DNA of 64,000 nucleotides. Source: Myxococcales bacterium. GTDB taxonomy: Bacteria; Myxococcota_A; Polyangia; Polyangiales; Polyangiaceae. Location of the stretch: the NCBI GenBank assembly GCA_016720545.1, contig JADKKK010000023.1, forward strand, positions 1 through 64,000. Direction: 5' to 3'. The position numbers were made by a program, and so were the translations under genes. Below are positions 19,861 through 30,028 of the stretch, piece after piece. The notes under the pieces are model-generated. The model saw nothing but the letters and a program-made list of their open reading frames with translations. It did not search any database and was not told where the DNA came from. Within the stretch, counting starts at the first letter, position 1. Every line of letters begins with the position of its first letter.

Positions 19861-20631
19861 CTACCGCTCGAAGCAGTACAGGCGGCGCGAGGAGTCGCAC
19901 GAGACGGTCCCCGCGCTGGCGAAGCTCGCGGGGGTGTTCGCGTTGCCCACGGTGCCCATCGAGCCGCCGCCCGTCCACCGGTCGCAGTCGTTGAGCTTCA
20001 CCCCGGCCGCCGAGCTCCCCGTCCACACGGTGCGCATGGCCCCCAGCGCGCCGTTCTCGTCGGGGATGGCGACCAGCGGCGGACCGAGCGCCGGGTTCTT
20101 GTCGAAGACGAGCGTCCGGCGCGTCACGTCGTAGAACGGGCCAGGGTCGGCGAGGCGCGCGGCCGCGTTCGCGTCCATGTCGGAGATCCAAGCGTCGAAC
20201 CGGCCGATGAGGCCTGCCGCGACGGCCACCTTGCCACAGAGGACGTCGGCGCCCCGCGCCCCGGTCACGCCGCCCAGGGTCGACAGATCGTTGCCCTTGT
20301 AGGTGGTCGAAGTGACGAAGACGCGCTTGCGCGTGGAGGCCGCGTCGGCCGCGTCGATGACCGGGGCGTCGCCCGCGGCGTCGTTGCCCTTGCCCGCGTC
20401 GTTCGGGGGCGCCGCGTCGACGCCCGTGTCGCCGGGCGGCGGCGGCGGGGCGGTAGGGGCGGTGGAGGCCGAAGCCGAGGCCGAGGCCGCGACGCCAGGC
20501 GTGGTCTCCACCTCGAACCGCGACGCGCAGGCCGAGACCGCGAGCAGCGACCACGTGCACGCGCCCGCGAGCCTTTGCGGCACGCTCGAGCGCGCGCGCG
20601 CTCGCGAAGGGGCCACAGCGCTGCTTCGCAT
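19861..20631 (-). CDS. DUF1554-like secreted protein / lipoprotein
   Basis: Probable lipoprotein: an Arg-rich N-terminus, a hydrophobic stretch ending LAVSACASR, then a low-complexity Ala/Ser/Pro linker. The C-terminal 160 residues (KRVFVTSTTYKGNDLSTLGG, GADVLCGKVAVAAGLIGRF, DAWISD, CDRWTGG, CDSSRRLYCFER) match the DUF1554 pattern seen in secreted proteins of Leptospira and myxobacteria, with paired cysteines probably forming disulfides. Function is unknown. ATG 20631 is preferred over 20646 because it starts MRSSAVAPSRARARSS, a better signal N-region. It converges with the LRR gene. Confidence 0.72.
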   Translation of the reverse strand: MRSSAVAPSRARARSSVPQRLAGACTWSLLAVSACASRFEVETTPGVAASASASASTAPTAPPPPPGDTGVDAAPPNDAGKGNDAAGDAPVIDAADAASTRKRVFVTSTTYKGNDLSTLGGVTGARGADVLCGKVAVAAGLIGRFDAWISDMDANAAARLADPGPFYDVTRRTLVFDKNPALGPPLVAIPDENGALGAMRTVWTGSSAAGVKLNDCDRWTGGGSMGTVGNANTPASFASAGTVSCDSSRRLYCFER

Positions 20632-20747
20632 GACCTCACGATACACGCTCGCGCGGCGACGCGCCGCCGGGACGCGGGGCGCTCGCGGTCGCCGGCGCGA
20701 CGGGCCGAGAAGTTGGCCCGGGCTCGACCCGTGGGCTAGCGGACCTC

Positions 20748-21935
20748 ATGCGCCACAGCCTCGCTCGCGTCCTCGCGCTCGCGTCACTGGTGCCGTTGGC
20801 AGCCACGGCTCAGGCGGCTGGCCCGGCCCCGCACGCGGTCGCTCCGGTCGCGCACGCCGCCACCCCGGCCTCTCACCCACCTGCTGCGGACGCACACGGC
20901 AAGACCGCGCGGCTCGCCGCTCCCACGGCTCCGAGGGCGCCCGCTCCTGCCGCGGTGCACGCGGGGCTCGGCAGCCTGACCGGCAAGACCACGGTCGACC
21001 CGACGCTTCAGGCGAAGATGCTGCGCTTGCTGGACGAGTCGCGTGCGCCCGGCGGCGCGATCGTCGTCTCCGACGTTCGCACCGGCCGTGTGCTCGCGTG
21101 GGCGTCCCGCGGGCCCGGCGACTGGGTCCGCGAGGCGCACACATCCAGCGCGAGTGTATTCAAGGTCGTCACGACCGCGGCGCTGCTCGACCGGCACCGC
21201 GTCTCGCTCACCACCCGGCAGTGCTACACGGACGCCGAGCACGGCATCACCGAGGCGGACCTCGACGACAGCCCCCGCGACCTCGGGTGTGTCCCCTTCT
21301 CGGAGGCCCTCGGGCTCAGCATCAACACGGTGTTCGCGCGCCTCACGCTGAAGCACCTGTCGCCCCTCGAGCTCCGCGCGACGGCGGGCGCGCTCGGCTT
21401 CGGCGCGAAGGTGCCCGCGGACGTCGACGCGGCGTTCGGCGAGGCGACGATCCCGGACGATCGGCTCGGCCTCGCGAGGGCGTCGGCCGGCTTCTGGAGC
21501 GCGACGCTCTCCCCGCTCGGCGCGCTCTTCGCGATGCAGACGATCGCGAACGGCGGCGAGAAGGTGAAGCTCTTCGTGCACGACAGCGGCGCGCCGGTCG
21601 CGCGCGTGTCCGTCGGCCGCGCGATGAGCCCCGAGACCGCCCGCGCGATGACCCAGATGTTGGTGGTGACCACGCGGCGGGGGACGGCCGCGAAGGCGTT
21701 CCGCGAGGCTCGGGGGGGAGCGCGGCCCGTGCTGCCGAACGTCAACGTCGCGGGCAAGACCGGCACCCTCGTGGGCGGGCACCCGACGCGCATGGTCTCC
21801 TGGTTCGCGGGCTTCGCGCCCGCCGAGAGGCCGGAGATCGCCGTCGCGGTGCTGCTCTCGAACGACGTGTCGTGGTGGTCGAAGGGCAACGTCGTGGCCC
21901 GAAAGGTGTTCGAGGCGTACTTCGCGGGCCGGTGA
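20748..21935 (+). CDS. penicillin-binding protein transpeptidase (stand-alone)
   Basis: A periplasmic D,D-transpeptidase or carboxypeptidase. A signal peptide (LARVLALASLVPLAATAQA) precedes a 60-residue Ala/Pro linker. The serine-acyltransferase motifs are all present: SVFK (S136-K139) with the nucleophilic serine, SIN (191-193) and KTGT (337-340). There is no glycosyltransferase or dimerisation domain, so it is a short, class-B-like enzyme of 395 residues. It would cross-link or trim peptidoglycan stem peptides. The N-terminal signal may be cleaved, in contrast to the membrane-anchored class B enzymes. Confidence 0.9.
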   Translation: MRHSLARVLALASLVPLAATAQAAGPAPHAVAPVAHAATPASHPPAADAHGKTARLAAPTAPRAPAPAAVHAGLGSLTGKTTVDPTLQAKMLRLLDESRAPGGAIVVSDVRTGRVLAWASRGPGDWVREAHTSSASVFKVVTTAALLDRHRVSLTTRQCYTDAEHGITEADLDDSPRDLGCVPFSEALGLSINTVFARLTLKHLSPLELRATAGALGFGAKVPADVDAAFGEATIPDDRLGLARASAGFWSATLSPLGALFAMQTIANGGEKVKLFVHDSGAPVARVSVGRAMSPETARAMTQMLVVTTRRGTAAKAFREARGGARPVLPNVNVAGKTGTLVGGHPTRMVSWFAGFAPAERPEIAVAVLLSNDVSWWSKGNVVARKVFEAYFAGR

Positions 21936-21944
21936 GCCGCACGC

Positions 21945-22430
21945 TCAGCGCGCGAATCGCACCCAGGTGTCGGGGAGCGGCCCCCCGAGGAGCTTCTCCG
22001 CGGACGCCCGATCGAGGAGCGCGAAGGTGAGGGTCCCGCGGAACACCTCCGCGCCCTCCTGCGCGAGGGTGATGCTCATCTTCACGACGCGGTGGGTGTC
22101 CGACAGGATTTGCCCGCGGCCATGGACGGGCGCGCCGATACGAACGGGTCGCAGCAGGCGAGCCTCGATGGCGGCCGTGAAGCCGAAGCGCTCCTTGAGG
22201 CCGAGGACGACCCACGCGCCGAGCTCGTCGGCGAGCGTCATCACCAGGCCACCATGCATGAGCCCGGGCGGCCCTTGGAACCGCTCCGGCGGCGTGTAGT
22301 CGACGCAGACGACGTCGCCCTCCCGGTAGGGCTCGAGGTGAAACCCGATGGGGTGTCGCGGGCCGCAGCCGAAGCAGGGCTGGTCGGGGCCGAAGGTGCT
22401 CAGCGGATCGAGGGGGACGCGCTCGGTCAT
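21945..22430 (-). CDS. PaaI-family hotdog thioesterase
   Basis: A 161-residue hotdog-fold protein. PPGLMHGGLVMTLADELGAW carries the family HGG motif and the helix with the catalytic acid (ADE). The opening PCFGCGPRHPIGFHLEPYRE, with CFGCG, is frequent in myxobacterial and actinobacterial PaaI-like proteins. Family members hydrolyse acyl- or aryl-CoA. It is divergent from the alpha/beta hydrolase and ends nine bases from the end of the convergent transpeptidase gene. Confidence 0.88.
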   Translation of the reverse strand: MTERVPLDPLSTFGPDQPCFGCGPRHPIGFHLEPYREGDVVCVDYTPPERFQGPPGLMHGGLVMTLADELGAWVVLGLKERFGFTAAIEARLLRPVRIGAPVHGRGQILSDTHRVVKMSITLAQEGAEVFRGTLTFALLDRASAEKLLGGPLPDTWVRFAR

Positions 22431-22655
22431 GGCGAGGCGATACCGCGGGCGGCCCGCGAAGGGAAGGGAGGCCCCGTGGCGAGGGCGCGAACCTCATGCA
22501 GACTGCAGTGAACGGTGTCGCCGCCGACAGCCTCAGATGGCGCCGCTGGCGAATTATGCAGTTCGCAGGAGATCTGCAGATCTAACGTTGGTCGCGACTA
22601 CTGGCCACCGAAAGCCAGATGATGAACACGCTCACATGATACCGCTGGAGAGCTC
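22431..22655. other. divergent intergenic region (promoters expected)
   Basis: A 225-base gap lies between the divergent thioesterase and alpha/beta hydrolase genes. It is less GC-rich near 22545-22640. GGAG at about 22646 precedes the hydrolase ATG. I see no clear operator or RNA. Confidence 0.4.
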
Positions 22656-23411
22656 ATGCTTCGCACCACGGAACTTGGGACCGGACCGGCCGTGCTCCTC
22701 CTGCATGGATTGCCCTCACCGCCCGCGGAGCTCGTCAGGTTGGGCGCGACGCTCCACGGGCGACGCGTGCTCGTCCCTTCGATGCCGGGGTACGCCGGCG
22801 CTCCTCCTGCTCCGGGCAGGCAGGACATCGCGTCCATCGAGTGCGCGATCCTCGCGCTGCTCGCCGAACGCGGAGTCGCCGAGGTCGACGTGGTCGGGAC
22901 GTCCATGGGCGCGTACCGCGCGATCCGCCTGGCCCTCTCGGGACGCGTCGTCGTCAGGTCCCTGGCGCTGCTCGGAGCGTTCGCGGGGCTCTCTGCGGAG
23001 GAACGAGACGCGATGCGTGGCCTGGCCGGAGCGCTCCGCGACGGCGTCGACCTGAGCGGCGTCTTGGCACCACGGATGTTGTCGAAGGCAGCCGTCACCG
23101 AACCCGCGTTCGTGTCCGCTGTAGAGGAATGGCTCTCACTCGCGCCGCCCGAGGTCCTCATCGAGGAGCTAGAAGACCTGGCGGACGCCGTGTCGTTGCT
23201 GGAACGCATCGGGGAGCTCGACATCCCGATCACGCTCCGCACGGGGGCCGAGGACTCGGCGATGCCGCCGGCTCACGCCGAATCAATCGCCGCTCGCGCA
23301 CGCCACGCCGCACTCGAGATCGTGCCGGGGGCTGGCCACGCTCTCCTCGTCGAGGACTTCGCGGAGACCTCCCGTTCAGTCGGGCGCGCGGTGTCGCGGT
23401 CGATGAGGTAG
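22656..23411 (+). CDS. alpha/beta hydrolase
   Basis: A 251-residue alpha/beta-hydrolase fold protein. The oxyanion-hole region is VLLLHGLPSPPAELV, the nucleophile elbow is VVGTSMGAYRA (GxSxG, Ser near residue 86), the acid is likely Asp in RTGAEDSAMPP, and the catalytic His is in IVPGAGHALLVEDF. GGAG ten bases upstream supports ATG 22656. No substrate can be named; the compact size fits esterases or lactonases. It ends three bases before the stop of the convergent LuxR gene. Confidence 0.85.
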   Translation: MLRTTELGTGPAVLLLHGLPSPPAELVRLGATLHGRRVLVPSMPGYAGAPPAPGRQDIASIECAILALLAERGVAEVDVVGTSMGAYRAIRLALSGRVVVRSLALLGAFAGLSAEERDAMRGLAGALRDGVDLSGVLAPRMLSKAAVTEPAFVSAVEEWLSLAPPEVLIEELEDLADAVSLLERIGELDIPITLRTGAEDSAMPPAHAESIAARARHAALEIVPGAGHALLVEDFAETSRSVGRAVSRSMR

Positions 23412-23414
23412 GCC

Positions 23415-24403
23415 TCAGTCGAGCCGCATGAGGGCTCGTCGACCGTGCACGCCGAAGATGGTGAGCACGCGTTGGACGTAGGTCCGTGCCGTGCTCATTG
23501 GCAGACCGAGCCGTTCGGCGATCTCCTTGTCTGCGAGGCCTTCGCGGAGCAGCTTCAAGACCGGTCGGAGGTAGGTCGCTACCGGCACCTGGGGCTGTGC
23601 ACTCGCGGGCGAGGGGAGCAGCAAGAGATCGAGCTCGATGCCACGCTCGCGGAGGCGAATGGTCCGTCCACGGGCGCGCAGCTCGGCGAGCGCGACGCCC
23701 TCTCGGCCAAGGCATGCGCCGCGGCATTCGCGAACACGATCCGATCGCGACGAGTGAGGAGCGATGGCCCGACCATGGCCGACACTGCGGACACGAGCGC
23801 GCCGTCTCCGAGCGGCTCGAACCCAATGGCCGTCGCCAGATTGACCCAGCGCCGAAGCGCCGGCTGCAACGCATGGAGCCGCGCGTGGTCGGCGGCGTCG
23901 AAGGGCAGTCCTCCGCGGGGGCGGTAGTAGCCCGCGAGCAGCCGCACATGTCCGCTCCGGTCGTAGAGCACCGTGCGGAGCTGATGGAAGAGTCCTATTG
24001 GCTGAAATAGCTCCTCAGCCATTTGTTCGACGCGAGCACGTCCGACCCGCGCCGCAAGATCTCGGAGGTTGACAGGTCGGTTCGCGAACGGATCGGTCGC
24101 TCGCTCTCCGTACGCGCCGTACGAGCGAAACCGCGGGAGATTGGCGTTGCACGGCAGCACGCCTCGGTAGCCTCGGAAAATGGTGCTCAACGTCCAAGGC
24201 GGTGGGCCGTCCACAGCCCCTGGATGAACGACGACGTCGACCGCGGGGGCCGAGCGCTCGAAGGCAGCGCAGAACGAGCGAATGGGATCGTCGGTCGACC
24301 ACACCTCGTCCAGCGCCGCCTCGACCTGTCCGAGTGCGGCGCGCGCGTCTGCATCGAGCGATCGCCACGCCTCTCGAGGAGAGCGCCACGGCAACACCCT
24401 CAT
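23415..24403 (-). CDS. LuxR-family transcriptional regulator with PAS-like sensor (one frameshift)
   Basis: The N-terminal 230 residues form a sensor region with a PAS-like ending (RRDRIVFANAAAHALAE). One indel near 23702 moves the frame into VALAELRARGRTIRLRERG and then the C-terminal GerE/LuxR helix-turn-helix: LLREGLADKEIAERLGLPMS, TARTYVQRVLTIFGVHGR. The LADKEIAERL and the recognition helix match the family closely. ATG 24403 (MRVLPWRSP) is chosen over 24448. It would bind DNA in response to an unknown signal, perhaps acting on the adjacent convergent hydrolase gene. Confidence 0.78.
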
Positions 24404-24448
24404 CGAACTGCCGAAGATCGCGAGACCGCCGCTGCTACACACACTCAA

Positions 24449-24993
24449 AACGTAACACGCTGCGGAATCACCGCAGCGCCAACATCACGATGCGAGCCAC
24501 GCGACAGTCTCCTCCCGTGTGAGGTCTCGAGGGACGCCGCCCGAGATCCTCACCGCGCTACTCTCCGCACGTGGTTCCCTCCGATCGTGGACAGGTAATT
24601 CCCGCGCACTTGCCACGCGCGCACAATTTGCACGAAGTGCCCGAACCTGTCGTCTTGGCAGGCGTCGAGCGACGCAATCAGGAGACCGGCGCACAGGCAC
24701 CTTCGCATCTGTGAGGTTCGCGTTTTCGAAGGGTACCCAAGCCGACACCGGAAGCACGTCTACAGATGTAGACGGCGTCTTTCCGCACGCGAGCAGGCGG
24801 AGAACTGACGCGGATTGACCCTCGAGCCCCGCGGCCATCGAGTGGCCATGAAACACACGTCAGCATTTGGGAACGTTGACGCATTTCACGCGACTTGTTG
24901 GTGTCTCCAAAGGGGCACTTCGAGCGAGCCAGGATCTCCACGGCGACCGGCTCGCGGCGAGACATCAACGTAGAGCTGAAGGGAAGTTCGACC
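24449..24993. other. 545-base intergenic region with no supported gene
   Basis: The region lies between the minus-strand LuxR gene and the plus-strand cysteine-rich protein gene. A 123-residue open frame on the minus strand (24485-24856) has no recognisable domain and atypical composition, so I do not call it. Composition is lower in GC than neighbours around 24440-24500 and 24840-24960, which fits divergent promoters. The sequence AAGGGAAG lies just before the downstream ATG. Confidence 0.5.
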
Positions 24994-25800
<807 letters not shown>

Positions 25801-25904
25801 CCGTTCAACCTACGGACCGAGGCCCGGTCCTCGTCCGCGCCCACCTGCCTGGTCGCCTGATCGTGCTGCCCACAGCGGCCGAGGCGCGCGGCGCTCGCCC
25901 TCAC

Positions 25905-26624
25905 TCAGAGGCGACCGAGCAGCGCCTCGGCGCGCAGCTTCCACACCATGCCCACCGCCTCGAGGAACACCTTGCGGCTCATCTTCGAGTGCCCGACCTT
26001 GCGGTCGACGAACACGATCGGCACCTCGGCCACCTTCATGCCCTTCAGGATGGCGCGGTAGGTGAGCTCGATCTGGAACGAGTAGCCGTTGGAGCGGACG
26101 TGCGCGAGGTCGATCGCCTCGAGCGCGCGCCGTGAGAACGCCTTGAAGCCGCTCGTGAGATCGCGCACCTCGAGCCCGAGGACGACCCGCGAGTAGAGCG
26201 AGCCGCCTTTGGAGAGCGCGTGGCGCCCCACGCCCCACCCCTCCACTCCGCCGCCCGGGATGTTGCGCGAGCCGATGACCACGTCGGCGCCGCGCTCGAG
26301 CTCCGCGACGAAGTCGGGCAAGTACTTGGGATCATGAGAGAGATCGGCGTCCATCTCGAAGATCCGGTCGTAGCCCTCGGTGAGCCCGAGGCGGAAGGCC
26401 TCGAGGTAGGCGGTGCCGAGTCCCAGCTTCCCCGCGCGATGAAGCACGCGGACCTGGGGATCGGCGACGGCGAGCCCGTCGGCGAGCGCGCCGGTGCCAT
26501 CGGGGGAGGCGTCGTCGACGATGAGGACGTCGGCGGGCGGGTACGCGGCGCGCACGAGCCCTACGAACTTCGCGAGGTTGTCGCGTTCGTTGTAGGTGGG
26601 CGTGACGATGAGCGTGCGGGCCAT
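25905..26624 (-). CDS. polyprenol-phosphate mannosyltransferase-like glycosyltransferase (GT2, DPM1 type)
   Basis: A 239-residue GT-A fold glycosyltransferase without membrane segments. TLIVTPTYNERDNL, VLIVDDASPDGTG, HRAGKLGLGTAYLEAF, IFEMDADLSHDP (the DxD-like metal site) and GSRNIPGGGVEGWG match bacterial dolichol/polyprenol-monophosphate mannose synthases closely. It transfers a sugar from GDP- or UDP-sugar to undecaprenyl phosphate at the membrane. Start MARTLIV at 26624 is preferred to 26636. It is divergent from the histidine kinase. Confidence 0.9.
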   Translation of the reverse strand: MARTLIVTPTYNERDNLAKFVGLVRAAYPPADVLIVDDASPDGTGALADGLAVADPQVRVLHRAGKLGLGTAYLEAFRLGLTEGYDRIFEMDADLSHDPKYLPDFVAELERGADVVIGSRNIPGGGVEGWGVGRHALSKGGSLYSRVVLGLEVRDLTSGFKAFSRRALEAIDLAHVRSNGYSFQIELTYRAILKGMKVAEVPIVFVDRKVGHSKMSRKVFLEAVGMVWKLRAEALLGRL

Positions 26625-26735
26625 GGTGCGAGCCACGCAGCTTGTACCAAACTCCGCGCGGCTGGCTCAACAACGGCCCCTCGCCATGCACTTTTGTGCC
26701 CGCCATGGGCACGGGAAAGGCTGGTAGGCTGGGCT

Positions 26736-28637
26736 GTGCCCTCGAAGTCGACGCGCCCTCCCGCGGCCCCCGCGCCGCCCGCGAGCTCCTCGCGGGACGT
26801 CGTGTCCGGGCCACGACGGCGCAAGAGCGACGACTCGTCGCGCGATCTCGATCCCGTAGCCCAGCTCACGCGCGAGCTCGACCGCGCGCAAAAGGTGGCG
26901 ACCGCGTTCCGCGACGTCGGGCTCGCGCTCGGCGCGGCGCGCGACCTCGACGCCCTGCTCGACCTCGTGCTGGCGCGGATCGTCTCCACGCTCGAGGCCG
27001 ATCGGGCGACGCTCTATCTGCTCGATCGCGAGCGGAACACGCTCGTGAGCCGGCTCGTGCAGGGCGGCGAGGTTCGCCAAATCCAGCTCGCGGTCGGCGA
27101 GGGGATCGCCGGCAGCGTGGCCGCGACCGGCGAGGTCGTGCTCGTACGCGACGCCTACAAGGACGCGCGCTTCAACCCCGAGTGGGACCTCACGTCGGGT
27201 TACCGCACGCGCTCCATCTTGTGTGTCCCCATGCGGGACACCAGCGGCAAGACGAGCGGCGTCATGCAGGTGCTGAACAAAAAGCACGGCGTCTTCACGG
27301 CCAACGACGCGGAGCTCCTCACCGCGCTCGCGACCTCCGCCGGCATCGCCGTCGAGAACGCCATGCTCCTCGCCTCGCTCGAGCGCAACAACGCGACGCT
27401 CCTCGCCACGAAGGAGGAGCTCGAGCACCGCGTGCGCGATCTGCGCCTCCTGTTCGACCTCGAGCGCGCCATGGGGCGCGTCACGTCGTTGGAGGAGCTG
27501 TTCGTCTCGGTGCTGAAGGAGGCCGTCAAGACCTCCGGGGCGCGCGCCGGCGCGATCGCGCTGCGCCATGGCCCCACCGACGAGATGCAGCTCTACGTCC
27601 TGCCGCACAACGCGCGCAAGACGCGGCACGTGCCATGGACACGCGGCGACGGCTTCCTCGCCGACGTGGTCGCGCGGGGCTCGGTCGTGCTCACGAACGA
27701 CGCCCGCTCCGACCCGCGCTTCGACGCCGAGGCGGAGGACCTCATCGGCAAGGGCGAGCCGTGCGTGCTCGCGGTGCCCATCGAGGGCGAGGGCGACGCC
27801 GAGACCCCGATGGGGGCGATCGCGCTCTTCGGGAAGCCCGACGGTGGCCGCTTCGGCGACGCCGACCGCACGCTGCTGCTGCTGCTGGCGGCGAACGCCT
27901 CGACATCCATCCGCCTCCAGCTCGCGCGCGAAGGCCGCGAGCGCGAGGAGCGCCTCACGACGATCGGGCGCCTCCTCGCCGGGGTGATGCACGACCTGAA
28001 GACGCCGCTCGGCGTGCTGAGCGGGTACCTCCAGCTCATGGTGCAGGCCGACGACCGCGTGCAGCGCGAGGAGTTCGGCGAGCTGGCTCACAAGCAGTTC
28101 GGCCTCATCTCGGCGATGCAGCGGGAGGTGCTCGAGTTCGCCCGCGGCGAGCGGAGCATGCTCGTGAGAAAGGTGTATCTTCAACCTTTCTTCGACGACA
28201 TCTCGCGGCAGATCGAGGGCGTGCTCGCGCGCGCGGGGGTGGAGCTCACCGTCGAGCTCGGCTTTCGCGGCGTCGCGCGCTTCGACGAGGGCAAGCTGAC
28301 GCGGCTCGTGCACAACCTCGCGAGGAACGCGGCCGAGGCGATGGCGACCCAGGGCGGCGGAAAGTTCACCATCGCGGTGTCGCGGGCCGAAGACGGCGCG
28401 CTCGTGCTCACGTTCACCGACACCGGGCCGGGCATCCCGAAGGAGATCCGGCACCGCCTGTTCCAGTCGTTCGTCACGAGCGGCAAGAAGGGCGGCACCG
28501 GGCTCGGGCTGGCCATCGCGAAGAAGATCGCCGAGGAGCACGGCGGCATGATCGAGGCCCTCCCCGCAGCGCAGGGGCAGCCCTCGGGGGCCGTATTTCG
28601 CCTCACGATCCCGCAGCCTGTGCAGGCGTCCCCGTGA
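26736..28637 (+). CDS. GAF-domain sensor histidine kinase
   Basis: About 633 residues, cytosolic. Two GAF domains: residues ~60-205 (DLDALLDLVLARIVSTLEAD through GIAVENAMLL) and ~245-400 (SVLKEAVKTSGARAGAIAL through the segment before the kinase). A DHp helix with phospho-acceptor His419 in GVMHDLKTPLGVLSGYL and a HATPase domain (NLARNAAEAM, FTDTGPGIPKEI, GGTGLGLAIAKKIAEEHGG) follow. A coiled coil joins the GAF domains. GTG 26736 is the likely start, with a weak GGTAGG before it. No response regulator is adjacent. The next gene, an L,D-transpeptidase, overlaps by GTGA. Confidence 0.9.
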   Translation: MPSKSTRPPAAPAPPASSSRDVVSGPRRRKSDDSSRDLDPVAQLTRELDRAQKVATAFRDVGLALGAARDLDALLDLVLARIVSTLEADRATLYLLDRERNTLVSRLVQGGEVRQIQLAVGEGIAGSVAATGEVVLVRDAYKDARFNPEWDLTSGYRTRSILCVPMRDTSGKTSGVMQVLNKKHGVFTANDAELLTALATSAGIAVENAMLLASLERNNATLLATKEELEHRVRDLRLLFDLERAMGRVTSLEELFVSVLKEAVKTSGARAGAIALRHGPTDEMQLYVLPHNARKTRHVPWTRGDGFLADVVARGSVVLTNDARSDPRFDAEAEDLIGKGEPCVLAVPIEGEGDAETPMGAIALFGKPDGGRFGDADRTLLLLLAANASTSIRLQLAREGREREERLTTIGRLLAGVMHDLKTPLGVLSGYLQLMVQADDRVQREEFGELAHKQFGLISAMQREVLEFARGERSMLVRKVYLQPFFDDISRQIEGVLARAGVELTVELGFRGVARFDEGKLTRLVHNLARNAAEAMATQGGGKFTIAVSRAEDGALVLTFTDTGPGIPKEIRHRLFQSFVTSGKKGGTGLGLAIAKKIAEEHGGMIEALPAAQGQPSGAVFRLTIPQPVQASP

Positions 28638-29947
28638 GCGCGCGGCGGGTGCCGATGGCGGCTCGGGTCGCGCCAGTCGCCCTCGCCGCGGCGGCGTGTG
28701 TGCTCGGAGGCTCCTCGTCGTCGGCGGCGCACGACGAGCCCCCGTGGTTCGACCGCGACGATGTCCCCCTGGCGGAGGGGCTCCGCTCGGTCGTCCCAAA
28801 GCGCCACGATGTGGCCCTCTACACGACCCCCGGCGCCGGGACGCCCCGCCGCGGGAGCGTGCTCGGCTCGGCGAGGCTGCCCTTCTTCGGCACGCGGCAG
28901 GCGCCTGGCTGCACGGGGCGCTGGCTCCTCGTCGGTCCGCTCGCGTGGGTGTGCTCCGACGTCGCCGATCTCTCGTACGAAGAGCCGCTGAGGCCCGAGC
29001 CCCCGCGAAACCCGAGCGGGCTGCCGTTTCGGTACTACTTCGCGGCCCGTGACGGCGCGTACGGCTACCGCAACCTGCCGGAGGTCGGCGAGGGCACGCC
29101 CGATCTCGATCTCCAACCGGGCTTCGGCGTCGCCCTCGTGGGGGAGCGCAGCACGCCCTCGGGCGAGCGCTACGGCCTCTCGCGGAGCGGCTATTACATC
29201 CCCCTCCACGACCTCGTGGCCGCGCGCACGTCGGCGTTCCACGGCGAGCGCCTCGACCCCTCGAGCGCTGCGCCGCTCGACCTCGCGTGGGTGCTCCCTG
29301 AGCGCGCGCCGGTGCTCGCCGCGCCCCGCGCGGGCCCCGCGCGGCCTGGTCAGAGCCAGCGCGTGCGCTTCGAGGTGGTGCGCGTGACCAAGCGCGAGGG
29401 GGCGTTCCTGCGCGTGAGCGCCGAGGGGGTCGCGCCCGAGGCGTGGCTCCGCGCCTCCGACGTCGCCCGCCCAACGCAGGCGCCGCCGCCTGCAGAGGTC
29501 GGTGGCGCGCAGGCGACCCAGCGGTGGATCGACGTCGAGCTCGCCTCGCAAACGCTGGTGGCCTACCAGGGCACGAGGCCGGTGTTCGCCACCCTGGTCT
29601 CGACCGGAAAGGGCCCGCCGGGGTCGGAGCTGGCGACACACCCCGGGGTTCACCGTATCTGGGTGAAGCTCCTCGCCAGCAAGATGGACAACCTCGAGCG
29701 CGACGACGTCGACAAGCACTACTCGCTCGAGGACGTGCCCTGGGTGCAGTTCTTCGACAAGGGCATCGCGCTGCACGGCGTGTTCTGGCATCAGGCATTC
29801 GGCCGCGTGCACAGCCACGGGTGCGTCAACCTCGCGCCGCTCGACGCCGAGCTCTTGTTCGGCTTCACGGGGCCTCACCTGCCGGCGGGGTGGTCGGCCG
29901 TGTTCCCTGCCCCGATCGAGCCCGGCACCGTGGTCCGGGTGCGCTAG
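28634..29947 (+). CDS. L,D-transpeptidase (YkuD family), secreted
   Basis: About 437 residues. A signal peptide follows MAARVAPVALAAAACVLGG (ATG 28655; the frame-overlapping GTG 28634 gives four-base coupling with the kinase gene). The N-terminal 280 residues hold SH3-like segments. The C-terminal YkuD catalytic domain has HGVFWHQAFGRVHSHGCVNL, with the conserved His and the nucleophilic Cys near residue 397 in SHGCVNL. These enzymes form 3-3 peptidoglycan cross-links or attach lipoproteins. The region just before reads WIDVELASQTLVAYQG, the typical domain start. Confidence 0.9.
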   Translation: MSARRVPMAARVAPVALAAAACVLGGSSSSAAHDEPPWFDRDDVPLAEGLRSVVPKRHDVALYTTPGAGTPRRGSVLGSARLPFFGTRQAPGCTGRWLLVGPLAWVCSDVADLSYEEPLRPEPPRNPSGLPFRYYFAARDGAYGYRNLPEVGEGTPDLDLQPGFGVALVGERSTPSGERYGLSRSGYYIPLHDLVAARTSAFHGERLDPSSAAPLDLAWVLPERAPVLAAPRAGPARPGQSQRVRFEVVRVTKREGAFLRVSAEGVAPEAWLRASDVARPTQAPPPAEVGGAQATQRWIDVELASQTLVAYQGTRPVFATLVSTGKGPPGSELATHPGVHRIWVKLLASKMDNLERDDVDKHYSLEDVPWVQFFDKGIALHGVFWHQAFGRVHSHGCVNLAPLDAELLFGFTGPHLPAGWSAVFPAPIEPGTVVRVR

Positions 29948-30028
29948 CGCTTCGGCGATTGTGGCGGCCTTCGAATCGGGGTAAGAGCCGCGCTCGCACG
30001 TAATTTTCCGGGGTTCCAAGGAGTCGTC

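Noticed and set aside
24485..24856. A 123-residue open frame on the minus strand in an intergenic region
   Set aside because: No domain, no start signal and composition unlike its neighbours; probably chance in GC-rich DNA.
26667..29798. Thousand-residue minus-strand frame opposite the kinase and transpeptidase
   Set aside because: A mirror frame of two clear plus-strand genes; no coherent domains.
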